A stretch of DNA of 64,000 nt from Ursus arctos (taxonomy: Eukaryota; Chordata; Mammalia; Carnivora; Ursidae). The notes beneath the pieces are model-generated. The model made no database searches and was not told where the DNA came from. It was given only the letters and a program-made list of their open reading frames with translations. The stretch lies in contig NW_026622919.1 of assembly GCF_023065955.2 (NCBI RefSeq), positions 4,104,501 to 4,168,500 on the forward strand. Direction: 5' to 3'. The translations under genes were made by a program, and so were the position numbers. Numbering within the stretch: position 1 is the first letter of the stretch; every line of letters begins with the position of its first letter. Of this stretch, positions 54,104 through 64,000 are shown in pieces.

Positions 54104-56159
54104 CAGCCCGGATGGGGTCCAAGGCGCCGAGGGTCTCCGTGCTCCCACGGAGGCAGGAGCGACTCTGGGCTTCAGGATCGGGGCTGCTGTTGGTGTTCTC
54201 TTCCTCACGGGGCTCGCGTAGACAGCCGGCTGTCCCCCGCTCTATCTCAGGGAAGCCTTTCAGGGACTGCTCTCACCTCCTCCAGCCATAGACCTGCAGG
54301 CAGGAAAATCAAGGAGGAGCAAGGGGATTCCCAGGTTGGCCAGTCGGCTTCGAGTGTGAACATGGTCCACACGCTTACCTGATGATCCGTTACCAGCTTC
54401 GAGACGTTAACCGCCCGAGAGAGAGGTGCTGCTGGGCCGGAGGGTCCGGGTCTCCCCGAGGCCCTGTCCACGGCACGCAGCCTCCCCTGGCAGCTGGGCC
54501 GGGCCTGCGGAGCTCCCTGGCTGGACGGCAGGCTGTGGGCTGTGGCGAGCCGGGTGGGCTCTGTGGGCTCTGGCCCGCCTTCGAGTCCCTTTCTTTACTT
54601 TCCAGACTGAGATGAGGTCCACCCAGTGCCTGGGACGCGGTTTGCTGCCCTTAGGCGGGCTCCTGGCTGAGACAACCCCCAGACAGGGCGTTTGCCCTCT
54701 CCTTTCTCCTGGGCCGAGGCCCTGTGCTGGCGGCCCAGTGAGCCTGGAATGTGTGTGTGTGTGCGTGCGTGTGCATGTGTGATGTATGTGTGTGAAGAGG
54801 CTGCAGGTGCTATAGCAGCCCCTCCTCCCCAGAATGACAGACCCGGGACCCAGAGATCTGCAGGGCAAGAGCTGATGAGGAGGGGGTGCCCGTGCCTGGG
54901 TTCCCCCTGATCTTCTGCCCCTCCCACTTGCCGTTTCCGAGGTGGCCGCAGCTTCTGGAGTCTCAAACTGTTCAAGGCAACGAGGTCACCGTGGGAAAGT
55001 GACAATGAGTCAGAGGAAAAGAGCACCCCTCTCATCTCGTCCATGACACTCAGAACCACTGTAGAAATCAGCCCAAAGCCAGGCCCTCAGCCCCGGACAC
55101 CGCAGAGCTCACATCCTCTCCTGGAGGCCACCCGGCAGCTCGTGCCCGCTGAGCAGGTGGGCAGAAAAAAGCAGGTGGAGACGCTCTAAGGCCAGGAGCG
55201 AGGTTAGTCCCGGGACCTCTCCTTCCAAACCTGACCCACAGTCCTCCTCTTCCAGGCAGCCCTGACTCTGTGCAAACCTGAGCATTCCTTTCCCTTGAAC
55301 CCCTCAGCGGCAAGAGGGGGCTCCACCCACCGGTGTCTGTCATGCTCTCAAGGGTTCTCCCGTGATGTCCCTGCCCAGGTGCCGTTGGCCGACCTTGTTC
55401 TTGAGAAAGGAGGGGGGGAGCTGTGAATGTGGCTGACGGGCCTCCAAGGCCCTGCTCCTGAGGGCAGGGTGCCGCAGCAGGATGCACACAGCAGACGGGT
55501 GACAACACCGCCCGTGCTCCCCCCGCAGCCACGGTGGGCTCAGGCGAGATCAAGTCCCTGAAAGTGCGTCTGGCTAATGCCACCTTCTGTTTCCCACTGA
55601 TCCGAACAGAAGAAACGCTGGGACTGGACCCGGTACCTGAAGTGCTTCCCGCGTGCCTGTCCCAGCGACCGTGTACTCCTGCGATCTCAGGCCCCGGGCC
55701 CTGCGTCCTCTGAGCTCTCCCTGCTGGGCCTGGAACCACAGAGGGGGCCAAGGACAGGCGTGTGGGAGGGAACCACGCCGTGACTTCTGTTTGTCCAGAC
55801 CTTTGAGAGCCTCGTCCCAGAGGCCTCTGCGGGAGTGAGGGCAGCTCCGGGCCGCGCAGCCCTGGCGGGGAGAAGCCGCTTGCCCCAGGGACACAGGTCT
55901 GGGCTGGTGCTGCCTAATGTCCACGCTGAGGGCCAAGGGGGCGACTGGTGCTCACAGCAGCTCAGCGAGGCGGGCGTCTGTCCGGGCACCCTGCCCCATG
56001 CCTGCCCCCTCCCTGACTTGGGCTCAGGTCTTCTTCAGCAGGGTCCTAAGGTGGAGAAGAGAGATGGGCCAGCAACCACCTTGTGAAGACAACAGGAAGC
56101 ATGAGAGCAGCTCTGAAGAGGCCTCGGGAGGGAGGGGCCTTTCATATTTAATGATGGCC
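54104..56159. other. Unique GC-rich sequence, nothing recognised
   Basis: A TG-rich patch at 54750-54795 and an AP-1 word TGAGTCA near 55005. Open frames up to 227 codons (55068-55751, minus) lack domains and are crossed by other frames. Confidence 0.45.
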
Positions 56160-56315
56160 CGTTTTACCCTGTGGTCAAACTAGCTTGGTGGAGGAGACCC
56201 AAGGCTGGCACTCAGAACCCCAAGAATCTTCTGCCACTGCCTTGCTGTGCATCTTGGGGCAAGTTGCTTACCCTCTCTGGGCTCATCAGTGAAAGGAGAC
56301 AGGGCGACTAGAGGG
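56160..56315 (+). mobile_element. MIR SINE fragment
   Basis: TTCTGCCACTGCCTTGCTGT, GCATCTTGGGGCAAGTTGCT and TACCCTCTCTGGGCTCATC form the MIR core in sense orientation. Confidence 0.72.
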
Positions 56316-56714
56316 CTGGTGAGTGTAACCCTTCTTCCCGGGGAGGGGGGGTCCCTTCTGGGGGGATGTGGTCAGCCCCAGAAGGAAACTTGTCCCTTTG
56401 ACTTCAGTGCATGTCCTGAGGAATGCATGTCTGAAGTTGGGGACCTTGGAGGTGGAGGCAGTGAGGGAACGTACCCAGCCCAGCGCGGGTGCAACGGCAC
56501 CTGAGGATTTGGAGGGAGAAGCTGGGGGGTGGACCAGACCAGATCAGAGGCCTCGCGTCCCACTAGCCCCGCTTGGTGGCAGGCTGAATCGCAGCTTAGT
56601 GGGCAAGGCTGGAAGTCAGCATCGACCCAAGTCACCTACCAGTTATGGTTTGCTGTGGGTAGAATCCCACCGTTCGCGACTTAGTAAGCTGTGTGTACAG
56701 ACAGCAATATCTTC
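56316..56714. other. Unique sequence, nothing recognised
   Basis: About 400 bp between two MIR copies. No gene or named repeat is supported. Confidence 0.5.
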
Positions 56715-56935
56715 ATCGTTGACGCCTTACTCTGGGTCGGGCAGCGTGCCGATCGCTATATGTGGGCTCTCCCGTTCACCCTTCATGGTAACCCAAGGAG
56801 GCAGTATGGACATTATTGTCATTCCACAGACTGAAGCCAATGGGGCACAGAGAGGTTAAGTAACTTGCCTGAAGCCACACAGCTAATAAGTGGCAGAGCA
56901 GAATTTGAACCCAGGCCTACCGAGCTGCCGTTCCG
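56715..56935 (-). mobile_element. MIR SINE, well preserved
   Basis: TTACTCTGGGTCGGGCAGCG, TTCATGGTAACCCAAGGAGG, CACAGAGAGGTTAAGTAACT, TGCCTGAAGCCACACAGC, TAATAAGTGGCAGAGCAG and TTTGAACCCAGGCC give a nearly full-length reverse MIR. Confidence 0.88.
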
Positions 56936-58202
56936 GCTTTAGGAGGGAGACACTGTCTTTTAATAGTAATAGTGAAGGGCCTGGGGCGATGTTCGCTCGC
57001 CAGCTTTCTTTCAGGCCCTTTGGTGGAGGCTGAGCCCCTGAGTCCAGCCCTGTAGCTGCCTGGTCCCTGAAGAGGCCTCCTCGAGCTTCCCGGCCAAGAA
57101 AAGGGGACATCTCCATACGGTGCCAGCCGCTCCTGCTCCAGCGTCCGGCCTGAGCCTAGCTGACAGGCTGGCAGTGCCCACTGCCGGGTGGTGGGGGGCC
57201 CTCGGAGACTCGGGTGGGTGGTGGGTGGGGAGCGGCGGCTTCCTGACCTTTCGTATCTTTGTGGGAGCTCTGGCCAGAGGGGTCGAGCTTGGGTGTATAT
57301 TTATCTTGGTATTTTTCTTTTCTTCAGAGGAAGAAATGATCAAAGGCAGTGTAGAAGGCGCACACACGTGCACACGCACGCGCACACGCACACACGCACG
57401 CAAGTCTGGGCCGTAGGAAGAGAGAGGAGAAAGAGCCTGGTTATTATACGGATGCCGTAAATACCTGCCCTTGCCCGAGTCCGCCTGCTGCCGCTCGCGG
57501 CCCTCAGCCCCTGGCCGGCCGGCCCAGCTGTCCCGGGGACTGGGCAGCCAAGGTGCCACCACCAGCACCGGGGAGTCTCGGGGGCTCACGGGTGGGACAC
57601 GAAGGCCTCCTTGGAAGGGCAGCTGCAGGGGCGCCTGGGTCAGCCTTCCCCACCCGTGGGTACGGCCACGCTCGTCCATCCGCTGATGGGAGGATCCAAA
57701 CCCCCAAGCAGAGTCTGGGTGTCACAGGCAGGCTTCAGCTCTCTCCTCTGGGCCCCGGGCCTTGGAGGATGTGGAGCCCTTGCCCTACTGAGCTGCTCCA
57801 AGGACTTCTCAGGGGGCCGCATGGCCTCCCTGGGTCCCGCAGCTCGGACCGTCGGGACTACCCTCCATTGCCCTGGGACTCTACCCTGGCCTGGTCGGGG
57901 ACGCTGCCAGCCTGCACCCCACCCGCACCCAGCCCAATGAGAGGCGGTGACACGCGCCCGCTGCCCGGTCTTTGGTTACAAAAAGGCTTTTTAACTCTAG
58001 GATCTGCTCAGGGTTTCTCTTGCAGAAGGAAAGGGATTTGATTTTCAAAATCGGATGCCAGTGCAGGCAGTTCAGAGACAATTTCTGCGTAAAACAGAGG
58101 GTGCGGGTCAGTGGAGGTGGTGGCGTGCTGGGGGGCTGGGAGTCGGGGGGCCTGAAGCAGGGGGAGGAAGAGCAGGGCCTTGACCCGGGAGTGGTCACGT
58201 GA
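56936..58202. other. Unique GC-rich sequence with a CA/CG patch
   Basis: A CACGCACGCGCACAC patch at 57359-57405. A 222-codon minus-strand frame (57011-57679) has no domain. The stretch near 57627 starts like a SINE head but does not continue as one. Confidence 0.45.
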
Positions 58203-58424
58203 CCACATGACTGCGCACGTGTGTGCGTGCATGAGTGCCTAGCATGTGCGTGCTTCAGCGTGTGGGGCTGTGTGTGAGTGTGTGCACACGTGTGTGCAGG
58301 CTCCAGTGTGTGGCTCTGTGTATGTGTGCGTGTGTGCACGTGTGTGTGCACTATTCAGCGTGTGGGGCTGTGTGTGCGTGTGAGTGTGTGCGTGTGAGTG
58401 TGTGCGTGTGTGTGCAAGGGTGGC
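58203..58424 (+). repeat. TG/CG minisatellite with a roughly 50-bp higher-order unit
   Basis: Alternating TGTGTG and TGCGTG sequence in which a marker (TTCAGCGTGTGGGGCTGTG or variant) recurs at about 58254, 58301 and 58351. Units are about 50 bp. Mostly alternating purine-pyrimidine. Confidence 0.85.
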
Positions 58425-58544
58425 TTTCTGTTGTCACCACCGAGGTGGGGTCCTCGGCAGTGGCAGCATCCAAGGCCAGGCAGTCGTGTTCCTTCTGGCA
58501 GAACAAAGCACATGCGATCTTGGGGTGCAGAAGCCAAAAAAACA

Positions 58545-58742
58545 GGGGCGCCTGGGTGGCACAGCGGTTGAGCGTCTGCCTTCGGCTCAGGGCGTGATCC
58601 CGGTGTTCTGGGATCGAGCCCCACATCAGGCTCCTCTGCTATGAGCCTGCTTCTTCCTCTCCCACTCCCTCTGCTTGTGTTCCCTCTCTCACTGCCTGTC
58701 TCTATCTCTGTCGAATAAATAAATAAAATCTTAAAAAAAAAA
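58545..58742 (+). mobile_element. Younger arctoid-type SINE
   Basis: Head GGGGCGCCTGGGTGGCACAG, CTGCCTTCGGCTCAGGGCG, GTTCTGGGATCGAGCCCC, CTTCTTCCTCTCCCACTCC and an AAATAAATAAAATCTT tail with about 11 A. The 16-bp target duplication (AGAAGCCAAAAAAACA at 58529-58544; one mismatch at 58743-58758) is clear. Confidence 0.97.
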
Positions 58743-58758
58743 AGAAGCCAAGAAAACA

Positions 58759-59373
58759 AATAAATAAAACAAGCCTGCAGGCTGTAAATAGATGCGGGCC
58801 TGAGGTGCTCTCAGGCAGCCAGACGCTCCCTCCCACGCGCAAGCAGCAGTGTGGGCCCCCCCATGCAGCCCCAGAGGGCCGCCCTTGGCCCGGGGCTGGG
58901 GCGGGGAGAGGCCAGCCCCCCACCTTCGGCCAGCGCCCGGTCGTTCTCTGACAAGGCTCAGCCCGCATTAAAGCCACTCCTTTCTTCCGCCGTCCAGCAG
59001 GCCCGGTCCGTCGGCCTGTGCTTCCGCTGCTCAGGGCCCAAGGTGGTTTGCTCCTTCGTGCCGCGAGGGCATAGTTTCTACTCCCCGTTCGGACCCCAGT
59101 CCTCCGCGAGGCAGCGCTGACCCGGGGGTGGGCAGTGATGCGGGAATCCGGGGCAGCTGCGCGGTGTATTCAGCTCTCTGGAAGTGTCCTCTGGAGTCTG
59201 CTTGAAGAACCGTGCCGGGCTTCTTCACCGTCTCGCTCAGTGCTCTCCTTGTTTCCTTTGCAGAGAGTATCCCGAGCAAATGGTCCATTCATCTGTCCAT
59301 CCTTCCATCCTCCCCCTCTGTCCATTGACCCACAGGTCGATTACTCTGGGAAGCACTGTGCTAACCAGTGAAC
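58759..59373. other. Unique GC-rich sequence, nothing recognised
   Basis: A CpG-rich stretch lies at about 58985-59130. No gene or named repeat is supported. Confidence 0.5.
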
Positions 59374-59390
59374 TGTTCACCTGGTCTGTC

Positions 59391-59624
59391 TGCCCCTTCC
59401 TTCCTTCCTTCCTTCCTTCCTTCCTTCCTTCCTTCCTTCCTTCCTTCCTTCCTTTTTCAGAGAAGTAGGTGGGTGGAGGGGCAGAGGGAGAAAGAGAGAA
59501 TCTTAAGCAGACTCCACACCCAGCGGGAAGCCTGGCACGGGACTCGATCTCACAACCTTGAGATCATGACCTGAGGTGAAATCAAGAGTCCGATGCTTAA
59601 CCGGCTGAGCCCCCCAGGCGCCCC
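59391..59624 (-). mobile_element. Carnivore SINE with (CCTT)n in place of its tail
   Basis: Reverse copy: GAGAATCTTAAGCAGACTCC, GGGACTCGATCTCACAACC, GAGATCATGACCTGAGG and CTTAACCGGCTGAGCC, with the head ending at 59624. The tail side is a (CCTT)n microsatellite (59395-59453, about 14 units) followed by TTTTCAG. CTGTTCACCTGGTCTGT near 59374 and CTGTTCAGCCGGTTTCT near 59624 are a probable decayed target duplication. Confidence 0.93.
59395..59453 (+). repeat. (CCTT)n microsatellite
   Basis: About 14 uninterrupted CCTT units at the former A-tail of the SINE. Likely highly polymorphic. Confidence 0.96.
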
Positions 59625-59954
59625 TGTTCAGCCGGTTTCTCAGTCCCACAGTGCTCGCTCTTTGATGGGGGACCCAGACCTGCACCCGGGCAGAGGCCGT
59701 CGAGAAAGAGCTGACCCAAGGCAGGAAAAGAGCGGTTGCGACGGGAGCTCAGGCAGGGGCTCCGTGCTGCGGGATGCTGGCTTCTCACCTCCCACTTGCA
59801 GGTCGGGACGGGGTAGCGGTGGAGGGGACCGTGCTGTCGGACCACGCGGCAGACGGTGTGTGCACGGCAGGTGATTCTCAGGGTCCAAGCGGCCGGGCTG
59901 CTGAGGCTCGAGCCCGGGGCCACAGGCTACGGCAGCGGGAACTAACGGGTGGTG
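59625..59954. other. Unique CpG-containing sequence
   Basis: GC-rich with scattered CpG. No gene is recognised. Confidence 0.5.
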
Positions 59955-60105
59955 CCCTTCATCGCTTCCTGAGCGCCTACTAGGTGCTGGGCTCCGTGTC
60001 AACTCCTGCGCCAGATCTTTCACTGAATCCACTCCACGATTCCACCCTATAGAGGACTGGAGATTCCGCGGAATTAAAGCCCTTGCGCTGGTCCGGGGTT
60101 GGATC
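59955..60105 (-). mobile_element. MIR-like SINE fragment
   Basis: GAGCGCCTACTAGGTGCTGG, CGATTCCACCCTATAGAGG and ACTGGAGATTCCGCGGAAT follow the reverse MIR order. Confidence 0.6.
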
Positions 60106-60215
60106 CTGGGTCGGTGCAGGTGGGGCCACCCGCGAGGGCTGTGCGACGCGGCCAAGCCTCTTCACCTCCCCGAACCGTATTTTCTCCGGCAAAGAGCAAG
60201 GATCTGCCACGGGAT
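60106..60215 (+). mobile_element. Possible MIR fragment
   Basis: GCGACGCGGCCAAGCCTCTT, CACCTCCCCGAACCG and TATTTTCTCCGGCAAAG resemble the sense MIR core. Short and diverged. Confidence 0.4.
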
Positions 60216-61683
60216 CGAGGCTCCCCATCTTTCCAAGTCTGAACTGCATTTTAATGTCAAAAGCTTTGAGGATTTTTTCACGTGCTGGTGGGCTTTTATT
60301 TTTAGGACTCGTTGGTCGAGAAAATTCACAATGACAAAAAGCTACTTTGAGTTCGGTAGTGGTTTAAAAACCGATTTGTATCTGATTCACAACTGCATGT
60401 ATATGCATCTGAAAAACAACCCCGATGTGGGTGTTATCGAGTCTACAAGGGCCGGTTGGGGTGTGGATCTTGGTCTCTGTGTTAAGTAAAACTCTGCAGC
60501 TCCCCGGGGGGGGGGGTGTCGGGCCACCTGCCGGCCCTTCCAGATCATTCTAAATTCAGCAAAGCCATCAACTCTTGCTTCCCCACCCCTCCTGGATAGC
60601 AAGAAAAGGTAAAATGGGACAGGACAGGGAGCAGATAGACCCTAGCAGAAGTTGTTGGTTGCAAACCAGACAGAGGCCAAGGGTGAGAGGGTCGCTCCGC
60701 CCCCAGGATACACTCTGCAGTGCGGCTTGGGCCCTGTGGCCGCTGGCCCTGTGCTCACAGAAACAGAGCCATGTGGTGGTCCTGCACAGCCTTACACCAT
60801 GGAGCCACTTCCCAAATGTCTTGTAGACCCCAAAACAGAACGTGCAAAAGGCTGGGAAACAGGTCAGACCTTTCCTTTTTCTCATTGTTCCTTACTGAGA
60901 GGAGATTGGGATTGACTGCATACATCAGCGTTCTGGCCTCCCTGGGGAGTGAGAAGCAGAGCCCTCCCCCCCCCGCCCCCCCCCCCCCCCCCCCCGCCAT
61001 GGCCTCCTTCTTCTCCTGGCTCCCCCTCCCTGCTGGCACCGAGGAGGGCTCAGCCCATGATGCAAGGGCAGGCGGAGGAGGCCCTGGAGGGGCTCCCCGA
61101 GTCTGGAGACGCAGCCTCCGGCCAGCAGCCGCCCTTGTCGGGAAAGGAGGCCAGACTTGCCCGGTGGTTTTGGAAAGCTGCTGGTGAGCTGGAGCTTGTC
61201 TTGCAAACTGTTTATCAGATGATTTTGGGATCGCATACACATTTTGATAAAGGAGGATTGAAAATACAGGTTTGCTTTTTGCTAGATGCCCTGTGAGCCC
61301 CCAGGTGGTGTGTGGTAGCCGGCTGCCCCCCACCCCAGTCTGATTCCCCACGGTGCTCCCCCTCTCAGCTTTCTCAGGTACATCTCACGGTCGGTAATTA
61401 TTTGTGCCTGAGAGAGTTCGGTCTGATGGGGACAGGACAGTGTCCAACCCTATCCGGGCGGCTCCCTGGAAGAGGTGATGCTTATGGTGAAAAGTGAAGG
61501 ATGTGTAGGACAGAGGCAGAGGGACCCGTGGGTGCCCAGTCCGGGCAGGGAGAAGACGTGGCTCCAAAGATCACGGGGGTCTGGGGGCGCAAGGGGAGGC
61601 GTGCCAGCGGTGAAGCTGGACAGATGAGCGGAGGCCTGGGCACATAGCGTCTGTGGGGTCAGCGGGATGGCCCTTAGAGGCTG
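60216..61683. other. Unique sequence with a C20 run
   Basis: A C9-G-C20 tract at 60966-60995 encodes polyproline in the plus-strand frame 60949-61296, which has no known domain. An AT-richer patch at 61190-61285 (CAAACTGTTTATCAGATGAT) may be a conserved element. No gene is called. Confidence 0.45.
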
Positions 61684-61792
61684 CGATGGTGGACTGTATA
61701 TGTGTCCACTTGACCTGGTCATGGGGTGCCCACATAGCTGGTTGGATGTTGTTCCTCAGTGTGGCCGTGAGGGTGTTTCTAGAAGCGGCTAG

Positions 61793-61991
61793 GGGCGCCT
61801 GGGTGGCGCAGTCGCTAAGCGTCTGCCTTCGGCTCAGGGCGTGATCCCGTCGTCATGGGATCGAGTCCCACATCAGGCTCCAACGCTGGAAGCCTGCTTC
61901 TTCCTCTCCCACTCTCCCTGCTTGTGTTCCCTCTCTCGCTGGGTGTCTCTGTCAAATAAATAAATAAAATCTTAAAAAAAAAAAAAGATTA
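61793..61991 (+). mobile_element. Young arctoid-type SINE with perfect target duplication
   Basis: Head GGGCGCCTGGGTGGCGCAG, CTGCCTTCGGCTCAGGGCG, CATGGGATCGAGTCCC, CTCTCGCTGGGTGTCTCTG and AAATAAATAAATAAAATC plus about 12 A. The 13-bp target duplication TAGAAGCGGCTAG at 61780-61792 and 61992-62004 is exact, indicating a recent insertion. Confidence 0.98.
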
Positions 61992-62258
61992 TAGAAGCGG
62001 CTAGCGTAGAATCCGTGGACTGAGTAAAGCTGAGAGTTTTCCCGGGGAGCAGATGTTGTCCAGCCCATCAGGGCCTGAACAGAACACAAAGCAGAAGAAG
62101 GGGGATTCTCTCTGACTGTTGAGCCAAGATACCTTCTTCTGCCCCTGGAATGGAATTCACACCACTGGCTTTCCTGGGCCTCGGGCTTGTGCTTGTAGAG
62201 ACCTCTCAGTCTCCATAACTACGAGCCGATTCCTTAATAAGAAATCTCTTACCATCTC

Positions 62259-62400
62259 TCTCCATCCCCACCACCTCCACCCCACCTCCTTCCCCACCCC
62301 CACCGCCTCTCCTTCCCCACCTCAACCCCCCTCTCCTTCCCCACCCCCACCTCCATCCCCACCTCCATCCTCACCTCCATCCTCACCCCCACCTCCATCT
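62259..62400 (+). repeat. C-rich minisatellite (CCCCACCTCCAT-type)
   Basis: About 140 bp built from CCCCACCTCCATC, CCTTCCCCACC and TCCATCCTCACC units, lying where the host repeat normally has a short simple-sequence stretch. Confidence 0.88.
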
Positions 62401-62445
62401 CAATGTCCAGACTCTCCTGTTTCTCTGGACAGCCCTAGCTAATAC

Positions 62446-64000
62446 GGACACCGTGCCCCACCCTGCCCTACACTGTCCCCTGAGTCCCCATGATTATTTG
62501 CAGCAACGCAGAACTCTCGGCTTGTGCAGGCAGTCCTTCTGTGACAGTCACCTCACCCGGTGACTAGAAAGCTCCTGATATCACGATGACGCCCTTTGCT
62601 CCAGGACCACCTTGCCCCCTGCTTCTCCCAGGGGACCTGGGGCCACAGAACTCCTCTCCTTACTCTTCCTGAGCCTTCCTCCAAGTTTCCGAATGCTGTC
62701 CAGGGCCCCCTGTAAGCCTTCCCTCTGCTCCTTGGGCCACGCTTCTCCTTTCACGCCCTGTAGGGTGCCATAGGGAGCAGACACCTTTGGGGGTGGCAGA
62801 CCACTCTTCAACCGCTCACTCACCTACTCTGTGTTGATTCTGTGTGACTCCCCCTTGTGCCTGGGTGAGAGATGAACTGACCTCAGACGGCGCCGGCCAG
62901 CTTTTCTCTCTTGGGCATTTGGACCAATGTTATGAAATTGCCATTGGGTTAAACTGGGCTTTGGGGAAGAGCTGATGAAGGCAGGCGCCTCCTGCCAGGT
63001 GGCCGGGGAGCAGGGAGCAGGATGCAGCCACCAGACAGGGGAGAGAGGGCATCGCATGGATGCCTGGCACTGGCTAGTCCCCCTTCGCGCCGTCCCCGAG
63101 GGCCCCACCGTCTCCACCTGTGGGTCCTGCGAGGCACCACAAACCAGTCCGCTCCCTTGTGAAAGCTAAGGCTCCCTTCCCAGCAACTAAAGCTTGGTCA
63201 ACACAGCGCTCAGACCCCTTCTTCTTCCCCGTCCTTCCCTCCCTCTCCCTCGCCACCACCGACTGGGGCAAACCCTGGTTTGTTAGTATCTCTTTTGAAA
63301 TCAGGTGCCAGGTGCAGGAGGGCAGTCCGTCTTGGGGGATCCTGCAGCACACGTGACTTCTATTAATGAGAGCTCAGGCCGGGGCAGGTCGCCGGCTCCT
63401 GAGCCCAGACGGGAAGCCCTCCCATTTATGGTGCCCTCACTAGGGCCTCCCTGCACAGGTGCCAACCCAGGGCCACCGATTACAGCCCAGGGTGCAAAGT
63501 TTGTTTCCTCCCCGTCCCTTCCCCAGCAGTCTGGAGCCTGGGGAGTTCCTCTAGTTTCTAAGAATATTCCTCTCCTCAGTGTTAATGATTCCCTTAAGGC
63601 AACCACCATCCCACTCAGCCGGGCTATGATTAGGGTGATTACTTTTCTTCTCGTTATTGCAATTAATAATAATCATGAACACAACTGCTGCCGAAAGCCC
63701 GTGGAGCCCCTTCTCTGGGACTGCAGGGGCCCTGGTGCCCACGGGCAACATCCCAGCCCACCCTGCGGCCTCGGGGGTCTCCAGCACCACGAGCCTGCGT
63801 CACTTATCCCAGATCCCAGGGAGTCATGGACTATCGGGGCAGAAAGGGACGGTCGTATCACCTGCGATTCTGTCCCTTCGCAGAGAGGGCCATGGGTTCT
63901 AGAGAGGAGAGGGTTAGCAGCAGTGCCTGGTCCAGACCTCCGGCTGCCTCCAGCCCTGGGCCGGACTTGGGGCCGACTCCCTCCTGCTTCTGCTGTGCTC
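62446..64000. other. Unique sequence with a terminal AT-rich patch
   Basis: No gene or named repeat. An AT-rich patch at 63560-63690 holds GTTAATGATTCCCTTAAGG, GATTAGGGTGATTACTTTTC and GCAATTAATAATAATC, a possible conserved element. Open frames of about 100 codons lack domains. Confidence 0.45.

Larger units (their letters stand above)
61684..62445 (+). mobile_element. Ancient interspersed repeat split by a SINE and a C-rich expansion
   Basis: GTGTCCACTTGACCTGGTCA, TGGGGTGCCCACATAGCTGG and GGCCGTGAGGGTGTTTCTAG lead into the SINE at 61793. After it come GTGGACTGAGTAAAGC, GGGCCTGAACAGAACAC, CTCAGTCTCCATAACTACG, CCTTAATAAGAAATCTCT and, after a C-rich minisatellite, CTGTTTCTCTGGACAGCCC and TAGCTAATAC. 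I recognise the repeat but cannot name the family with certainty (possibly an L1M 3' end). Confidence 0.65.

Noticed and set aside
57627..57660. GGGGCGCCTGGGTCAG resembling a carnivore SINE head
   Set aside because: Similarity ends after about 15 bases. There is no B-box region, CT-rich part or A-tail.
55068..57679. 227- and 222-codon minus-strand open frames
   Set aside because: No domains, no exon-like boundaries, and the second crosses a CA/CG repeat that encodes low-complexity residues.

Overview
The window looks like nuclear DNA from a caniform carnivore. The main evidence is a set of lineage-typical tRNA-Lys-derived SINEs (SINEC/CAN type). Each has the head GGGGCGCCTGGGTGGC, a central ATGATCCCAGGG or CGTGATCCC block with a GGATCGAGTCC-like B box, a pyrimidine-rich stretch and an AAATAAATAAAATCTT A-tail. 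The younger copies (15.2, 43.7, 44.7, 46.8, 58.6 and 61.8 kb) carry the GACAGCCAGCGAGAGAGG sequence that I associate with bears and pinnipeds rather than dog. The species-level inference is tentative. Older layers (MIR, L2, MLT1, L1M, hAT-type) are those expected in any placental mammal.

I find no convincing host protein-coding gene, exon or structured RNA gene. Long open frames are common on both strands because the sequence is GC-rich, but they overlap each other, are low in complexity and show no recognisable domain. The one recognisable protein remnant is the C-terminal Cys motif of L1 ORF2 on the minus strand at 46.45-46.70 kb. The window is best described as intergenic or deep-intronic sequence in a GC-rich isochore.

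Layout. 0-13 kb: mostly unique sequence, one minus-strand SINE (2.7 kb), a 200-bp purine tract (5.1 kb), MIR/L2 scraps, a plus-strand SINE (11.75 kb) and an old repeat at 12.1-12.6 kb. 13-23 kb: a CpG-rich block (14.2-14.7 kb), two serial SINE insertions into the same target (15.0-15.4 kb), a G-rich tract (18.3 kb), two plus-strand SINEs (20.0, 21.3 kb), a telomere-like G4 motif (20.18 kb) and a CA/TA-rich tract (22.5 kb). 23-43 kb: SINE-free, GC-rich sequence with CpG-rich blocks (27.8, 36.0 kb), an MLT1 LTR (31.0 kb) and several AT-rich islands that resemble conserved non-coding elements (23.0, 26.7, 28.8, 32.4 kb). 43-50 kb: a retroelement-dense zone with a SINE nested in a SINE, SINEs in both orientations, an L1 interrupted by a SINE, L2, MLT1 and L1M. 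50-54 kb: an almost exact 208-bp duplication whose copies flank 1.2 kb that includes another L1M piece. 54-64 kb: unique GC-rich sequence, TG/CG minisatellites, three SINEs and an old repeat split by the youngest-looking SINE (61.8 kb).

There is no operon-like or pathway organisation. The structure that can be read is a history of retrotransposition, microsatellite growth and possible cis-regulatory islands. I do not see evidence of an undescribed molecular system. The most useful leads are the 208-bp duplication, the serial SINE target site, the inverted SINE cluster, and the CpG-rich and AT-rich islands that could be regulatory.
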